A model generated the notes under the pieces. That model saw only the letters and a list, made by a program, of their open reading frames with translations, did not search any database and had not been told where the DNA came from. The position numbers and the translations under genes are program-made. From NCBI RefSeq assembly GCF_965228935.1, contig NZ_OZ245846.1, forward strand, positions 2,294,001 to 2,358,000: DNA of 64,000 bases, in the 5' to 3' direction. Below are positions 1-9,304 of this stretch, one piece after another (the first letter of the stretch is position 1; the number at the start of each line of letters is the position of its first letter). This stretch comes from Ulvibacterium sp965228935. Its GTDB lineage: Bacteria; Bacteroidota; Bacteroidia; Flavobacteriales; Flavobacteriaceae.

Positions 1-841
1 TATACCATGGCATACCCAAATCCCATTCCATATCGGAATCGTATGTGAACAAATCCCCATTTTCGTTAAACGCAATATCAAATGGATTTCTGAACCCTGC
101 ACTGACCAGTTCCCAGTGCTTTCCCTCAGGATCGATCTTGGCGATCCAACCACCTGGGGCACCTCGACTGTTGGCATGACCTCTAGGGTCTTTGATTTGC
201 GGTAGAAGATTATCATCTTTCCAGACGTTGGGCAAACGATACCAGTCCATTTCGGGCATATCCGTATAGTTGCCAGCTATGACATGTAATGACCCGCCAT
301 CAGGACTCATTACAATACTATGCGGACCATGCTCACCAGCTCCTTCCAAAGCCTTTAAAAGTGTGATCTTGTCATACTGGTCATCCCCGTCCGTATCTTG
401 GAGGCGATAAAGTCCACTCGTCTTTTCAAACTCTTCATTACCTCGGTGGTTAACCATTACGTATAGACTGTTGAAGGCATACAACAAGCCTTGCGCATAG
501 CCCATTTGAATTGTGGAATCCGCAACTTTTTCCGAAGTTTGAATTCTAAGTTTTTCAATCTTTGGCCTAAGTGGATTGGAACCAGTGGGGGGCAATTTCA
601 TTCGATACAAAGCCCCATACTGATCAGAGGTTATCAACCTCCCTTTATGGTCAAAAGTCATGGCCACCCAAGAACCTTGGTCATTTTCGGACGGGCTGTA
701 GAGATGTTCTGCCTTAAACCCGGGTTGCAACTTTAGCTTTGCCAGTTTTGGATTGGTCATTTGTACATCCGTAAGTCCTTTTTCTTCTTTACAAGCAATG
801 GTCAATATAAGGCTGACCATTACAAAGAACGTTTTCCTCAT
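1..841 (-). CDS. Secreted heme-binding/propeller-type lipoprotein, N-terminal part (runs off left edge)
   Basis: Open frame of 280 codons starting with ATG at 839-841 and continuing past base 1, so only the N-terminus is seen. The start MRKTFFVMVSLILTIAC is a lipoprotein signal with a lipobox ending in Cys17. The body, with 'GSWVAMTFDHKGRL', 'SGLYRLQDTDGDDQYD', 'GAGEHGPHSIVMSPDGGSLH' and 'GFRNPFDIAFNENGDLFTYD', resembles the N-terminal propeller of PVC-type heme-binding/membrane-bound dehydrogenase (DUF7133-like) proteins, which often carry a C-terminal cytochrome c domain; that part would lie outside the window. Probably surface- or periplasm-anchored. It is encoded 38 bp downstream of the SusD gene on the same strand, so it may belong to the same transcript. 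The family call is from recognition of the repeat style; the substrate is unknown. Confidence 0.7.
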   Translation of the reverse strand, partial: MRKTFFVMVSLILTIACKEEKGLTDVQMTNPKLAKLKLQPGFKAEHLYSPSENDQGSWVAMTFDHKGRLITSDQYGALYRMKLPPTGSNPLRPKIEKLRIQTSEKVADSTIQMGYAQGLLYAFNSLYVMVNHRGNEEFEKTSGLYRLQDTDGDDQYDKITLLKALEGAGEHGPHSIVMSPDGGSLHVIAGNYTDMPEMDWYRLPNVWKDDNLLPQIKDPRGHANSRGAPGGWIAKIDPEGKHWELVSAGFRNPFDIAFNENGDLFTYDSDMEWDLGMPWY

Positions 842-879
842 AAGCTTTGATTTAATTCATAAAAATGAATCCACTACAA

Positions 880-2382
880 CTAAAAATGAGGGCTTAACTC
901 CGACTCCGATGAGGGTAGTGCATAGCGCTCTCTAATATTGGTGAAGGCATTTCCTGCAGCTGGCACCCCTTCGGGCAAATAATAATCATTGGGGTTGTTT
1001 ATTACCCGGTTACCAAACTCGGTCATTACCGAAATTGCTTGACCCGTTCTCAATAAATCGTACCAGCGTTTGTTCTCAAAAGCCAGCTCAACACGTCTTT
1101 CATTAAAAATAGCCTCTCCCAAATCCCCGGAGTGCGCTCCCAAACCTGCACGCGTACGAACCTGATTAAGGTAAGTTACGGCCTCACCGTCCTTACCCTG
1201 CTCTTCCAAGGCCTCGGCCAGGAATAATAGTACCTCGGCGTAGCGATAAACCGGAAAGTTCATTCCATGGTTATTATGCAGTGCATGGGGTTCTACGTAT
1301 TTTTTAATAATGGGGTATATACCATCATTCCAAAAGCTTTCCCTCGTCTCTATGTACATAATGGAACCGTCCTCCCTTAAATCCCCATCCTCATAGGCTG
1401 CAATGATATCAGGAGTAGGTATGTTGTTTCCCTGTCCATTTATGGGCTGTGCATCGGCCGTGCTGAAAAGTGCTTCAACCTCATCAGCCTCAATGGGCCG
1501 TGGAAGAAACTCATACATGAAATTTCCTTGAACGCCCTCGGCACCCTCTCTATATTGCACTTCAAAAACAGACTCCATATTGTTTTTGTTGTCGCTATTA
1601 CCAGAGAAGGCATCTTCGTAGTCGGGCATTAACATATATTCCCCACTGTTTACCACAGCCTTCAAAAGGGTTTCAGCCGCCGCCCACTCCTGCAGCACAA
1701 TATGCACATTGGCCAGTAGCGTTTGTGCGGCACCTGATGTTACCCTACCAGACTCTTGTTCGGATTTAAGAGGCAATAATGGAATGGCCGCTTGTGCATC
1801 CGCAACAATTTGCGCATATAATACGTCTTCGGAAGAAAGTGGCAAAGCCGCTCCTTCACGGTCTAAAACCGGTTCTAAATGCATAGGTACCGATCCGTAC
1901 AATTGTACTAAATCAAAGTAGGCGAAAGCTCTTAAGAAAAGCGCTTGGCCCTTAACATTGGTTTTGACCGCATTATCAATTTCGGCATCATCTATTGCAA
2001 TCAAAACCTGATTGGCCCGGGCAATAATGGAATATAGTTCGCGGTACAAATCCCTGACATTGGTATTCGGCGTGATACCCCCTTCCGTAATCATGGAATG
2101 GTCGGCGATATCTTGATTGTTCTCTGTTGCTCCAAAAGCCGTGTTTCTTGCAAAATAAGTGTTATCGGCACTCATTTCGGTCATAAATGGTTTGGCTCTA
2201 TTATACATAGTCCTCAATGGGGCATATGTTGCGTTTATCGCTTGTATGAAATCATCTTCTGTTTGGAAGAAGGTAGGTACACTTAATGAATCTTCAGGGA
2301 ACACGGTTAGCTCATCCTCACAACCTGTTGTCATGAAGCCCAATAGGCTAAATAGTATGATTGTTTTTTTCATTTTTTTCAT
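880..2382 (-). CDS. SusD/RagB-family glycan-binding outer-membrane lipoprotein
   Basis: 500 residues. MKKMKKTIILFSLLGFMTTGC is a lipoprotein signal (Cys21), followed by 'TVFPEDSLSVPTFFQTEDD' and an N-terminal helical TPR-like part ('KGQALFLRAFAYFDLVQLYG'), then the conserved C-terminal region with 'YRYAEVLLFLAEALEEQG' and 'NERRVELAFENKRWYDLLRT', all hallmarks of SusD/RagB. Such proteins cap the SusC channel and bind oligosaccharide at the cell surface. The gene lies 48 bp after the SusC stop, the usual susCD order. Two start codons (2382 and 2373) are possible; both leave the lipobox intact. The specific glycan is inferred only from the neighbouring sulfatases and rhamnose operon. Confidence 0.95.
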   Translation of the reverse strand: MKKMKKTIILFSLLGFMTTGCEDELTVFPEDSLSVPTFFQTEDDFIQAINATYAPLRTMYNRAKPFMTEMSADNTYFARNTAFGATENNQDIADHSMITEGGITPNTNVRDLYRELYSIIARANQVLIAIDDAEIDNAVKTNVKGQALFLRAFAYFDLVQLYGSVPMHLEPVLDREGAALPLSSEDVLYAQIVADAQAAIPLLPLKSEQESGRVTSGAAQTLLANVHIVLQEWAAAETLLKAVVNSGEYMLMPDYEDAFSGNSDNKNNMESVFEVQYREGAEGVQGNFMYEFLPRPIEADEVEALFSTADAQPINGQGNNIPTPDIIAAYEDGDLREDGSIMYIETRESFWNDGIYPIIKKYVEPHALHNNHGMNFPVYRYAEVLLFLAEALEEQGKDGEAVTYLNQVRTRAGLGAHSGDLGEAIFNERRVELAFENKRWYDLLRTGQAISVMTEFGNRVINNPNDYYLPEGVPAAGNAFTNIRERYALPSSESELSPHF

Positions 2383-2430
2383 TTTTTTTCATTTATCGAA
2401 AAGAGTGATTTTATAGAGTAATGCTTTTAC

Positions 2431-5400
2431 CTAGAAGTTGAGATTTACTCCAATGTTTACGATACGCGGCACGGGATATCCAGAAATATCCACTCCAGGG
2501 GCTAGATTTCCACCATCGCCCTGACCATTATTCTGAACACTGATTTCCGGGTTAGGCCCTCCCCAATATTTCGTGAATATGTGAACGTTTTGAATAGAAC
2601 CGTAGATACGAGCGGATTTAAAGTATTTATCCAATCCGGGCAATGTATATCCCAAAGTGATATTTCTAATATTGAAAAAGGAAGCATCCGCCACAAATCT
2701 ATCGTTGGTCCAATCTCTTTCAATACCAGTTACCCTACCTCCACCCACGGTGGTCCCATAGAACCCTGCACCAGGATTGTCCACGGATCTAAAACGGTTT
2801 TCAACGTCCTTTAAAAGATTAAATACCCCATCTAAGTTGGTTGTGCTAAACAAGTGACGAACCAGTAGTTCGTTGCCATGAGATCCTGTTCCAATTACTG
2901 AAAAATCCCAATTGCCATAGGTTATCCTATTTGTGATGCCATAGGTGAAATCAGGAAATGGATTCCCCATTATGGCCCGATCATCATTAAGACCGCCTCT
3001 TGTAATTACGCCATCACCGTTTACATCAATTAATTTTATACTGCCTACGGTAGAACGCCCGGGTACCTGTGGTGAACTATCCAAATCTGCCTGATTTAAA
3101 TAAACCCCATCAGACAAATGACCGTAAAATTGGGCAAACGGTTGACCTACTTGGGTTATGTGCCAACCACCGGGGCCAAATACCTGATCTATGCCTTCGG
3201 CCAGGGATACTACTTCATTTCGGTTAAACGAAATATTGGCACTTGTGGTCCATTTGAATTTACCTGTGGTGTTTACGGTATTCAAGGAGAATTCATGTCC
3301 CCAGAAGCGAAGTTCCCCAATGTTATCACTAAAGTCTTCAAAACCCGACTCCCTGGGCACATCAATCTCGAACAATAGATTGGTCGTATTCTTGGTAAAG
3401 TAATCGTAGATAAAAGAAACTCTATCGTTAAAAAGGCTCAGATCAAGCCCGATATCGAACTGTTCCGTAGTTTCCCATCCTAGATTTGGATTTGACAATG
3501 AATTTACGGCCGAACCCGGTGCGAAGGTATCGCCAAAAACTGCCGGTACATTGTTATCAATAAGTGCATATTGGGTATAATTGCCTATGTTGTTATTACC
3601 TGTAATTCCCCAACTTCCCCTTAACTTAAGTAAGGATATGGTCCCGGAATTTTCCAAGAAGCTTTCGTCGGAAACAATCCAACCTGCAGATAAGGAAGGA
3701 AAGGTACCCCATCTATTTTCCGAACCAAATCGCGAAGAACCATCACTACGTATGGCTGCAGTAAACAGGTATTTACCTTTATAGTTATAGGTAAGCCTGG
3801 AAAGTGCGGAAACCAAGGTGTTTTCCTGTACTTCATCAAAAGTCTGGTTTCCTCGTCTATCAATATTAACCGCGGCCTGAAGTACGGGTAGACGATCATC
3901 TGGAAAATCGGTTGCTCGAATCCTACTTCTATCCAAACGAAATTGTTGATAGGTAAAACCACCCAATATGGAGAAATTATGTTCCCCAATGGATTTGGTA
4001 TAGGTAACTATATTTTCATTTAACCATGAGAAGGTATTCCTTGTGTCCCAAATCGCTTCATTATTGGTGGGTATAGGTCGGTTAATTCGAAAAGTAGCAT
4101 TTGTAGGGCTAAAAAACTCGTAATCATTTCGATAAAACTCGGCATTCAAAGTTGACTTGATGCTAAGCCCTTCAATAGGCTTCCACTCAATATAGGCATT
4201 GGAAAGCAAATTAAGGTCACGGGTCTCATCCTTAATGCGTTCTGCAGAGTTAAGCCAGTTCGCATAGGCAAAGATGTTTCCCGTATCCGCCGGAAATCTA
4301 TTGAACTCCGTTCGAGTACCATCTTCATTGAAGATGGGCATAATGGGCCATGTATGCAGGGCATTGAATAGAATACCTTGGCCTCTTGAACCATCAGTCC
4401 TTGGTGTCCTATCTATTACCCAGCTAGGGGCTAAGTTCAACCCTATTTGCACTTTATCGGATACGTCATAGGCCAAATTGGCACGTAAGGTATATTGCCG
4501 CCAATCACTACCCAGAACAACACCTTCCCGATTGGTAAACCCTGCAATCATGGAACTACGGAATTTATCGGTACTCGAAGAGACCGCAAGATTGTAAATG
4601 GACATTGGCGCGGTGCGGAGCAAAGCATCATACCAGTCATTGGTCTGACCTTCATACTGTGATGGATCTTGAAAAATCTCCGGGACCGGATCACCTTGAT
4701 CCTCATAAAACTCCTTCTTAAATTGTGCGAACTCGACGGCGTTCATCATTTCGATTCTACCTCGCTGCGGAACGCTTTGAATACCTGTTGAAACATTGAA
4801 ACTGACATTGGTTTGTCCTGCCCTTCCCTGTTTTGTGGTTATCAGTACTACACCATTGGCTGCTCTTGAACCGTACAAAGAAGTGGAGGCCGCATCTTTT
4901 AACACCGAAATATCTTCAATTTCGGCTGGATTTAATGTGTTGATATTGCCCGCTATCGGAAAACCATCAACCACATACAAAGGATCACTTCCTCCAGAAA
5001 CCGACAATTGACCTCGAATACGTACATTTATTCCTTCCCCAGGTTTACCAGTAGTCTGGTTGATCTGTACGCCGGCCACTTGCCCTTGTAATTTTTGGGT
5101 GACCTGTGTTACGGGTATATCGGCTAATTCTGTAAGATCCACGGTTTGAACCGAGCCTGTTATCTCTCTTTTGATTTGGGTGCCATAACCGACAAGTACC
5201 ACCTCATCGAGACTAGTGGCATCCTCGGTCATCGATACGTTCACTTGGCTTTGACCATTGATCGCAATTTCTTGAGAGGTAAAACCAATATAGGAGAACA
5301 TCAATGTACTGTTGGCATCCGGAGCCACAATACTGTAGTTGCCATCAAAATCGGTTACTGCTCCTGTGGTCGTACCTTTTACCAAAACGTTTACCCCCGG

Positions 5401-5538
5401 TAAGGGTTGCGAGTCACTTTCGGAAACTACAGTACCGGTAATCGTTACATCTTGTCCCCGCATTGTGATACCCCACAGGAGGCCGAAAACAAAAAGGAAT
5501 TTACAAGAAATCCTGTAAGATTTTTTTTTCATAATCAT
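2431..5538 (-). CDS. SusC/RagA-family TonB-dependent outer-membrane transporter
   Basis: 1035 residues, normal for the family. Signal peptide about 1-29, then a carboxypeptidase-regulatory-like domain ('TITGTVVSESDSQPLPGVNV', about 31-115), a TonB-box/linker region with 'EVVLVGYGTQIKREITGSVQ', the plug domain ('VRIRGQLSVSGGSDPLYVVD', 'IEDISVLKDAASTSLYGSRA') and a 22-strand-type barrel ending in 'IVNIGVNLNF', with the terminal Phe typical of outer-membrane proteins. It imports oligosaccharides with its SusD partner using TonB energy. First gene of a minus-strand unit; the upstream region carries four tandem 10-bp repeats shared with the rhamnose operon. Substrate inferred, not seen. Confidence 0.97.
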   Translation of the reverse strand: MIMKKKSYRISCKFLFVFGLLWGITMRGQDVTITGTVVSESDSQPLPGVNVLVKGTTTGAVTDFDGNYSIVAPDANSTLMFSYIGFTSQEIAINGQSQVNVSMTEDATSLDEVVLVGYGTQIKREITGSVQTVDLTELADIPVTQVTQKLQGQVAGVQINQTTGKPGEGINVRIRGQLSVSGGSDPLYVVDGFPIAGNINTLNPAEIEDISVLKDAASTSLYGSRAANGVVLITTKQGRAGQTNVSFNVSTGIQSVPQRGRIEMMNAVEFAQFKKEFYEDQGDPVPEIFQDPSQYEGQTNDWYDALLRTAPMSIYNLAVSSSTDKFRSSMIAGFTNREGVVLGSDWRQYTLRANLAYDVSDKVQIGLNLAPSWVIDRTPRTDGSRGQGILFNALHTWPIMPIFNEDGTRTEFNRFPADTGNIFAYANWLNSAERIKDETRDLNLLSNAYIEWKPIEGLSIKSTLNAEFYRNDYEFFSPTNATFRINRPIPTNNEAIWDTRNTFSWLNENIVTYTKSIGEHNFSILGGFTYQQFRLDRSRIRATDFPDDRLPVLQAAVNIDRRGNQTFDEVQENTLVSALSRLTYNYKGKYLFTAAIRSDGSSRFGSENRWGTFPSLSAGWIVSDESFLENSGTISLLKLRGSWGITGNNNIGNYTQYALIDNNVPAVFGDTFAPGSAVNSLSNPNLGWETTEQFDIGLDLSLFNDRVSFIYDYFTKNTTNLLFEIDVPRESGFEDFSDNIGELRFWGHEFSLNTVNTTGKFKWTTSANISFNRNEVVSLAEGIDQVFGPGGWHITQVGQPFAQFYGHLSDGVYLNQADLDSSPQVPGRSTVGSIKLIDVNGDGVITRGGLNDDRAIMGNPFPDFTYGITNRITYGNWDFSVIGTGSHGNELLVRHLFSTTNLDGVFNLLKDVENRFRSVDNPGAGFYGTTVGGGRVTGIERDWTNDRFVADASFFNIRNITLGYTLPGLDKYFKSARIYGSIQNVHIFTKYWGGPNPEISVQNNGQGDGGNLAPGVDISGYPVPRIVNIGVNLNF

Positions 5539-5626
5539 GAATTTAAGTGGTTAGTTATCTAGTGTCCCCCAATAAAAATGCTTCTCTATCGAGATACGGA
5601 TAAAACTACTCCAGTATTCTATTACC

Positions 5627-5666
5627 AGTATCCTGTGGTATCCGGTGGTATCCTGTACTGTCCTGT
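5627..5666 (-). promoter_or_regulatory. Four tandem 10-bp repeats upstream of susC (candidate operator)
   Basis: On the minus strand the 40 bp read as four adjoining 10-mers: ACAGGACAGT, ACAGGATACC, ACCGGATACC, ACAGGATACT. The core (TCCTGT/TCCGGT on the plus strand) recurs at 5631, 5641, 5651 and 5661, exactly 10 bp (about one helical turn) apart. They lie about 90-130 bp before the susC start. Closely related 10-mers occur at 11457-11476, 14543-14562 and 23638-23657. The likeliest binder is the GntR regulator encoded at 13383-14429; this is inference. Confidence 0.65.
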
Positions 5667-5825
5667 AAAAAAGCTATATATATCTGATTTTAAATAAGTT
5701 ACAAAGAGGTCGTTTGCAATAAGAATTGAAGTGCTGATTCTTTCTCTTACTTAAGAAGTAGACAAACCTAACCCAATAGTTTATACCCTGGGAAGACGAA
5801 CTAGATACTACTCTTTTTCCTACAA

Positions 5826-7526
5826 TTAGATTTTGTCAATATTCGCTTTGAATTCTGAAAACAAATCTACAAATGGTGTATCCCGTGATTCTTTATTCGG
5901 ATTATAATTTGGATTTGGAGCTGGCCAATAACGCTCATCCACATTTATCCGAAGCCAGTTCATTAGTTTTTTAAAGAGCTCGTCCCTTATATCGGGAATT
6001 TGCTCGGCAAGATCATCTTTCTCAAAAGGGTCTTTCCCGATATTGTATAGATGTAATCGACCGTACCAGTCAAATATTAACTTGTAATCGCCCTCCCGAA
6101 TGGCGGAGTGTGGTGTTAACGGATACGGTTCATACGGACTATTATAAATTACGTTGAAAGGATAGTGCCAGTAATGCTCATTTTTGCTATAACTATTCTG
6201 TAGGTTCTCAAAATCGGAAAGTAAGGGGACAATACTTTGTCCGTCCAAGGAATTTTCTTTCGTTACAGCTTCGCTATCATAACCTGCGATATCCAGTAGG
6301 GTAGGATAAATATCGGTACAGTCCACAGGTATATCTACCCACTGCCCTTGCTTAATTTTTCCTTTCCATCTAAATATTAGCGGAACCCGGATACCGCCTT
6401 CAGTCAAACAAGCCTTCCCCCCTAAAAATGGAGCGTTCTCGGTACCATCTCCCCTAGGGGTTATTTTAGAATCGATACCGCCATTGTCCGACATAAAAAC
6501 GACTAGGGTGTTTTCTTCCAGTCCTGTTTGTTTTAGCTTATCCAAAATCAGGCCTATCGAACGGTCCAAACCTTTTACCATCGATGCATAGACGGGGTCT
6601 TTATGTCCGTTCCACCCTTTGGAAGCCTTACGCTCAAAATAAGCTATTTCATCTTCTTTTCCCTGATAGGGGGAATGCACCGCAAAATGGGAAAAATACA
6701 AAAAGAACGGTTCTTCTTTTATTTTCGCGCGTTTATCCAAGTAATTGAGGGCTTGAACTGTGAGATCGTCGGTCAGATATGCTTCAGTGGCCGTATTTCC
6801 AGAATCTCCAATTTCCCACTGTTCCTGGGGCATTTTCGGAAAACGTTCCTTGGACTTATTGTCCCACTGCTTCCGCCAACCATAATACACGGAACCACCG
6901 GCATCAAACCATGCAAGGGGCTCAAAACCTTGGTCAACAGGTTGGTATCCCTCTGCACCAAAACCTCCGATATGCCATTTCCCAATAAACGCGGAGTGGT
7001 AATCCTTCAAGGCTTCGGCTACGGAGAGTTCATCCCTGCCCACGTCATATGATGTTCCGGTGGGAACAGCAGAATTGGATGTTGCATTGATCAGGGCCTG
7101 TTCAATTTTTATATTATCCTTGTGCTCCAATACATCATGCGCGTAGTAACCATCCGGAATATCCATGTTTTGGTTGTAATAGGTCTCTCTGGGCGGCATT
7201 GCCGTTGTAAAGCCCAACCGGCCAGCATACTTTCCGGTCATGATGCTGGCACGTGTAGGAGAACACAGTTGATTGGCATAGGCTTGGGAAAATGACACCC
7301 CCTCGGCCATTAATCTATTGATATTTGGGGTTTCATAAAAGGTACTATCCATTGAAATGCCCAACACCTTTGATGCATAGGCCTGTGTATCCATGATACC
7401 GTAGTCATCTGCGAGAATAAATACAATATTCGGTCGTACCGTTGGATTCCCGGGCTCTTTTTTGGTCTCGGGTTTGCAACCCACTGAAATCGAGATGAAT
7501 AAAACAATAATGGAGAAGTGTCTCAC
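5826..7526 (-). CDS. S1-family sulfatase, lipoprotein
   Basis: 566 residues. MRHFSIIVLFISISVGC is a lipoprotein signal (Cys17). The mature part starts 'RPNIVFILADDYG', with metal ligands Asp40 and Asp41, and has the formylglycine motif C88-S-P-T-R92 within 'LCSPTRASIMTGKY', so the catalytic Cys is matured by an FGE-type enzyme or anSME not seen here. 'SAFIGKWHIGGFG' and 'VVFMSDNGG' are further conserved sulfatase blocks. It removes sulfate esters from carbohydrate, probably at the cell surface or in the periplasm. It sits between susC and the GH-like genes on the same strand, 12 bp downstream of the GH-like gene. Subfamily and regiospecificity cannot be read from sequence alone. Confidence 0.93.
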   Translation of the reverse strand: MRHFSIIVLFISISVGCKPETKKEPGNPTVRPNIVFILADDYGIMDTQAYASKVLGISMDSTFYETPNINRLMAEGVSFSQAYANQLCSPTRASIMTGKYAGRLGFTTAMPPRETYYNQNMDIPDGYYAHDVLEHKDNIKIEQALINATSNSAVPTGTSYDVGRDELSVAEALKDYHSAFIGKWHIGGFGAEGYQPVDQGFEPLAWFDAGGSVYYGWRKQWDNKSKERFPKMPQEQWEIGDSGNTATEAYLTDDLTVQALNYLDKRAKIKEEPFFLYFSHFAVHSPYQGKEDEIAYFERKASKGWNGHKDPVYASMVKGLDRSIGLILDKLKQTGLEENTLVVFMSDNGGIDSKITPRGDGTENAPFLGGKACLTEGGIRVPLIFRWKGKIKQGQWVDIPVDCTDIYPTLLDIAGYDSEAVTKENSLDGQSIVPLLSDFENLQNSYSKNEHYWHYPFNVIYNSPYEPYPLTPHSAIREGDYKLIFDWYGRLHLYNIGKDPFEKDDLAEQIPDIRDELFKKLMNWLRINVDERYWPAPNPNYNPNKESRDTPFVDLFSEFKANIDKI

Positions 7527-7537
7527 GGGTTTGAATA

Positions 7538-9244
7538 TTACTTTCGTTCTAAATAGGTATAGTTCGCCCTCCTACTTGGTGCATTGTCGCCGGCATTGAA
7601 AAAATCGTAAATACTTTCCAATTTCGATGGATTATCTACCCAATGGAAATCAAAATTCAAAACACCGTTTTGGGTGATTAAATTTCTAGGAACGGAGAGC
7701 ATCAACTGGTTTTCTTCGGTGCTATAGGGTATTTCGGCCAGGACTTTCCATCCCTTTTTGGAATACCATTTTTTTAAGGTACTGGTGCCGTTCCCTAAAA
7801 TTTCGTGATTGATCACATAATCATAGCCTTGCCAGCCCGTTGCCTTATTTTTGTCCGAATCGATAAATAAAAGCATCCAGTTTTGATTTTCGGGTGTCGT
7901 TATCGCATCCTTTGTTTTTACGAAAAAGAAGACGTTATCGGCATTCCTTGCCACTTTCGTTTCAATAATATCGTTCCTTCCGTTGGTATGTACATAAGGC
8001 CCTGCCATACCCTGCTTTTGACTATTTCTATGTGCGGTATCGCCGCTATGGTCGTAGTAAGTCGTTTCAATGGCGCTCCATTGGTCAAAGCTGCCGGATA
8101 TGTCTATGCTTCTTTTTTCGCCGGGGATTACTGGCTTGGGTATTCCTTTAAACCTGCGTACGTTTGCCATCAATTGATAGTAGTAATTATCGGTATGACC
8201 TCCTTTCATGGGTTCAATATCACGGCTATATTCTTGATTGTACTGGTCGATGAAGTAGACGTCGCCCTCCTTAAGTTCCTTTCCTACTTTTCCTAAATGC
8301 GCTCCGGGATAAAAGTTCCATTTTTGGAGTTCTTTACTGATATTTTTGCCCATTAGCTGTCTGCCGGCCGACCATTCGTTCCATCCCGTTACAAAAACGA
8401 ATTCGGGATTCATCTCAATGGCCCTGTCCCATTGCTCCTGAAAAAAGAGTCCTTTAGCGGTATTTGGGGTTACATCGTATTCATTGGTTTTGGGTTGGTG
8501 GAAATTATGAAAACTCCGCCCTATGTTCGAAAGGGGATGCTGCGCAACCGCAACAGGCATCATTTCCTTTTCAATAGGGTTTTCATGCCACGCTATGGCC
8601 TGTGGAAAGTGATCGATCCAGGGCCATTCGTCTTTCCCTTTTTGGTCATACCAAGGTAACGACGTCCATGCCCAACTTTGTTTTAGATTGAAAAATGATT
8701 GTATTTCCTTGGAAAAAAGAATGTCGTTTACTTTATTCCTTCCCGGCATTTCGTGTTGCCCGTAGAGCAGTAGCGGTTTTCCCTTCCAATAAAACCACAA
8801 ATCTTTATACAGTTCCCTTGAATAGAACTCCTCCCAAAGGGTGTTGACCGAAATCTCGCTTCCCAAGAAGGCGATGTAGGGGGTTCGTTCTCCATCATTC
8901 CGCATTTTGGCAAAGACCTCACAAATCTTCAAATAAGTATCCGTATAGGTTTTGTTATTGGTCACATCCAAAATGATAACATCCACACCTGCATCTACCA
9001 ATTGATACACGTGTCTACGTATCGCCCAATCTTCATGGTTGAGATAGTACCCGATTTCGGGCTCGCCCCAATAGTGGCTTCCATTTCCCCACCGAGGCTT
9101 ATCGGGGTTTTTCTTCAATATTTCAGAGACGTTAAAAGGCCCGTGGGCATTGGCATCGTTGTGGGTTATGAAGTAGAACATGCCCACATAACGATTTCCT
9201 TTGGGAGGCCCCACCTCATTATATTCGGGCAATGCCCTACCCAA
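7538..9244 (-). CDS. GH99/GH71-like TIM-barrel protein with C-terminal CBM9-like domain; N-terminus unresolved
   Basis: About 568 residues from the TTG at 9244. The barrel part has 'YVGMFYFITHND', 'DAGVDVIILDVTN' and 'FVFVTGWNEWSAGRQ' (WNEW at 288-291), a pattern of GH99/GH71-like proteins. The C-terminal third ('ISGSFDQWSAIETTYYDHSG', 'NWMLLFIDSDKNKATGWQGY') resembles a CBM9/DOMON-like sugar-binding domain. No ATG precedes the conserved start: the frame is open up to 9316 and encodes 'NIANQNWVATDGLGRALPEY', which reads as genuine protein lying upstream of the TTG. There is therefore no signal peptide although all neighbouring enzymes have one. Either an unusual start is used, or the protein is the second half of a fusion made by -1 frameshifting from the upstream DUF5722 gene, or the nine-A run is misassembled. 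Catalytic activity unproven. Confidence 0.75.
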   Translation of the reverse strand: MGRALPEYNEVGPPKGNRYVGMFYFITHNDANAHGPFNVSEILKKNPDKPRWGNGSHYWGEPEIGYYLNHEDWAIRRHVYQLVDAGVDVIILDVTNNKTYTDTYLKICEVFAKMRNDGERTPYIAFLGSEISVNTLWEEFYSRELYKDLWFYWKGKPLLLYGQHEMPGRNKVNDILFSKEIQSFFNLKQSWAWTSLPWYDQKGKDEWPWIDHFPQAIAWHENPIEKEMMPVAVAQHPLSNIGRSFHNFHQPKTNEYDVTPNTAKGLFFQEQWDRAIEMNPEFVFVTGWNEWSAGRQLMGKNISKELQKWNFYPGAHLGKVGKELKEGDVYFIDQYNQEYSRDIEPMKGGHTDNYYYQLMANVRRFKGIPKPVIPGEKRSIDISGSFDQWSAIETTYYDHSGDTAHRNSQKQGMAGPYVHTNGRNDIIETKVARNADNVFFFVKTKDAITTPENQNWMLLFIDSDKNKATGWQGYDYVINHEILGNGTSTLKKWYSKKGWKVLAEIPYSTEENQLMLSVPRNLITQNGVLNFDFHWVDNPSKLESIYDFFNAGDNAPSRRANYTYLERK

Positions 9245-9291
9245 CCCATCGGTTGCGACCCAATTTTGATTCGCAATGTTCGTTGACGATT

Positions 9292-9304
9292 TCAGTTTTT
9301 TTTT
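9292..9304 (-). other. A_AAA_AAC slippery heptamer at the DUF5722 stop codon
   Basis: The last codons of the DUF5722 gene are GGA AAA AAA AAC TGA (minus strand), with nine consecutive A at 9304-9296. In the zero frame the heptamer A AAA AAC (9301-9295) has the X XXY YYZ form known from -1 ribosomal frameshift sites, and the TGA follows at once. Slipping back one base gives AAA AAA AAA CTG AAA and continues without a stop into the 7538-9244 protein. A simple homopolymer indel would look the same. Confidence 0.5.
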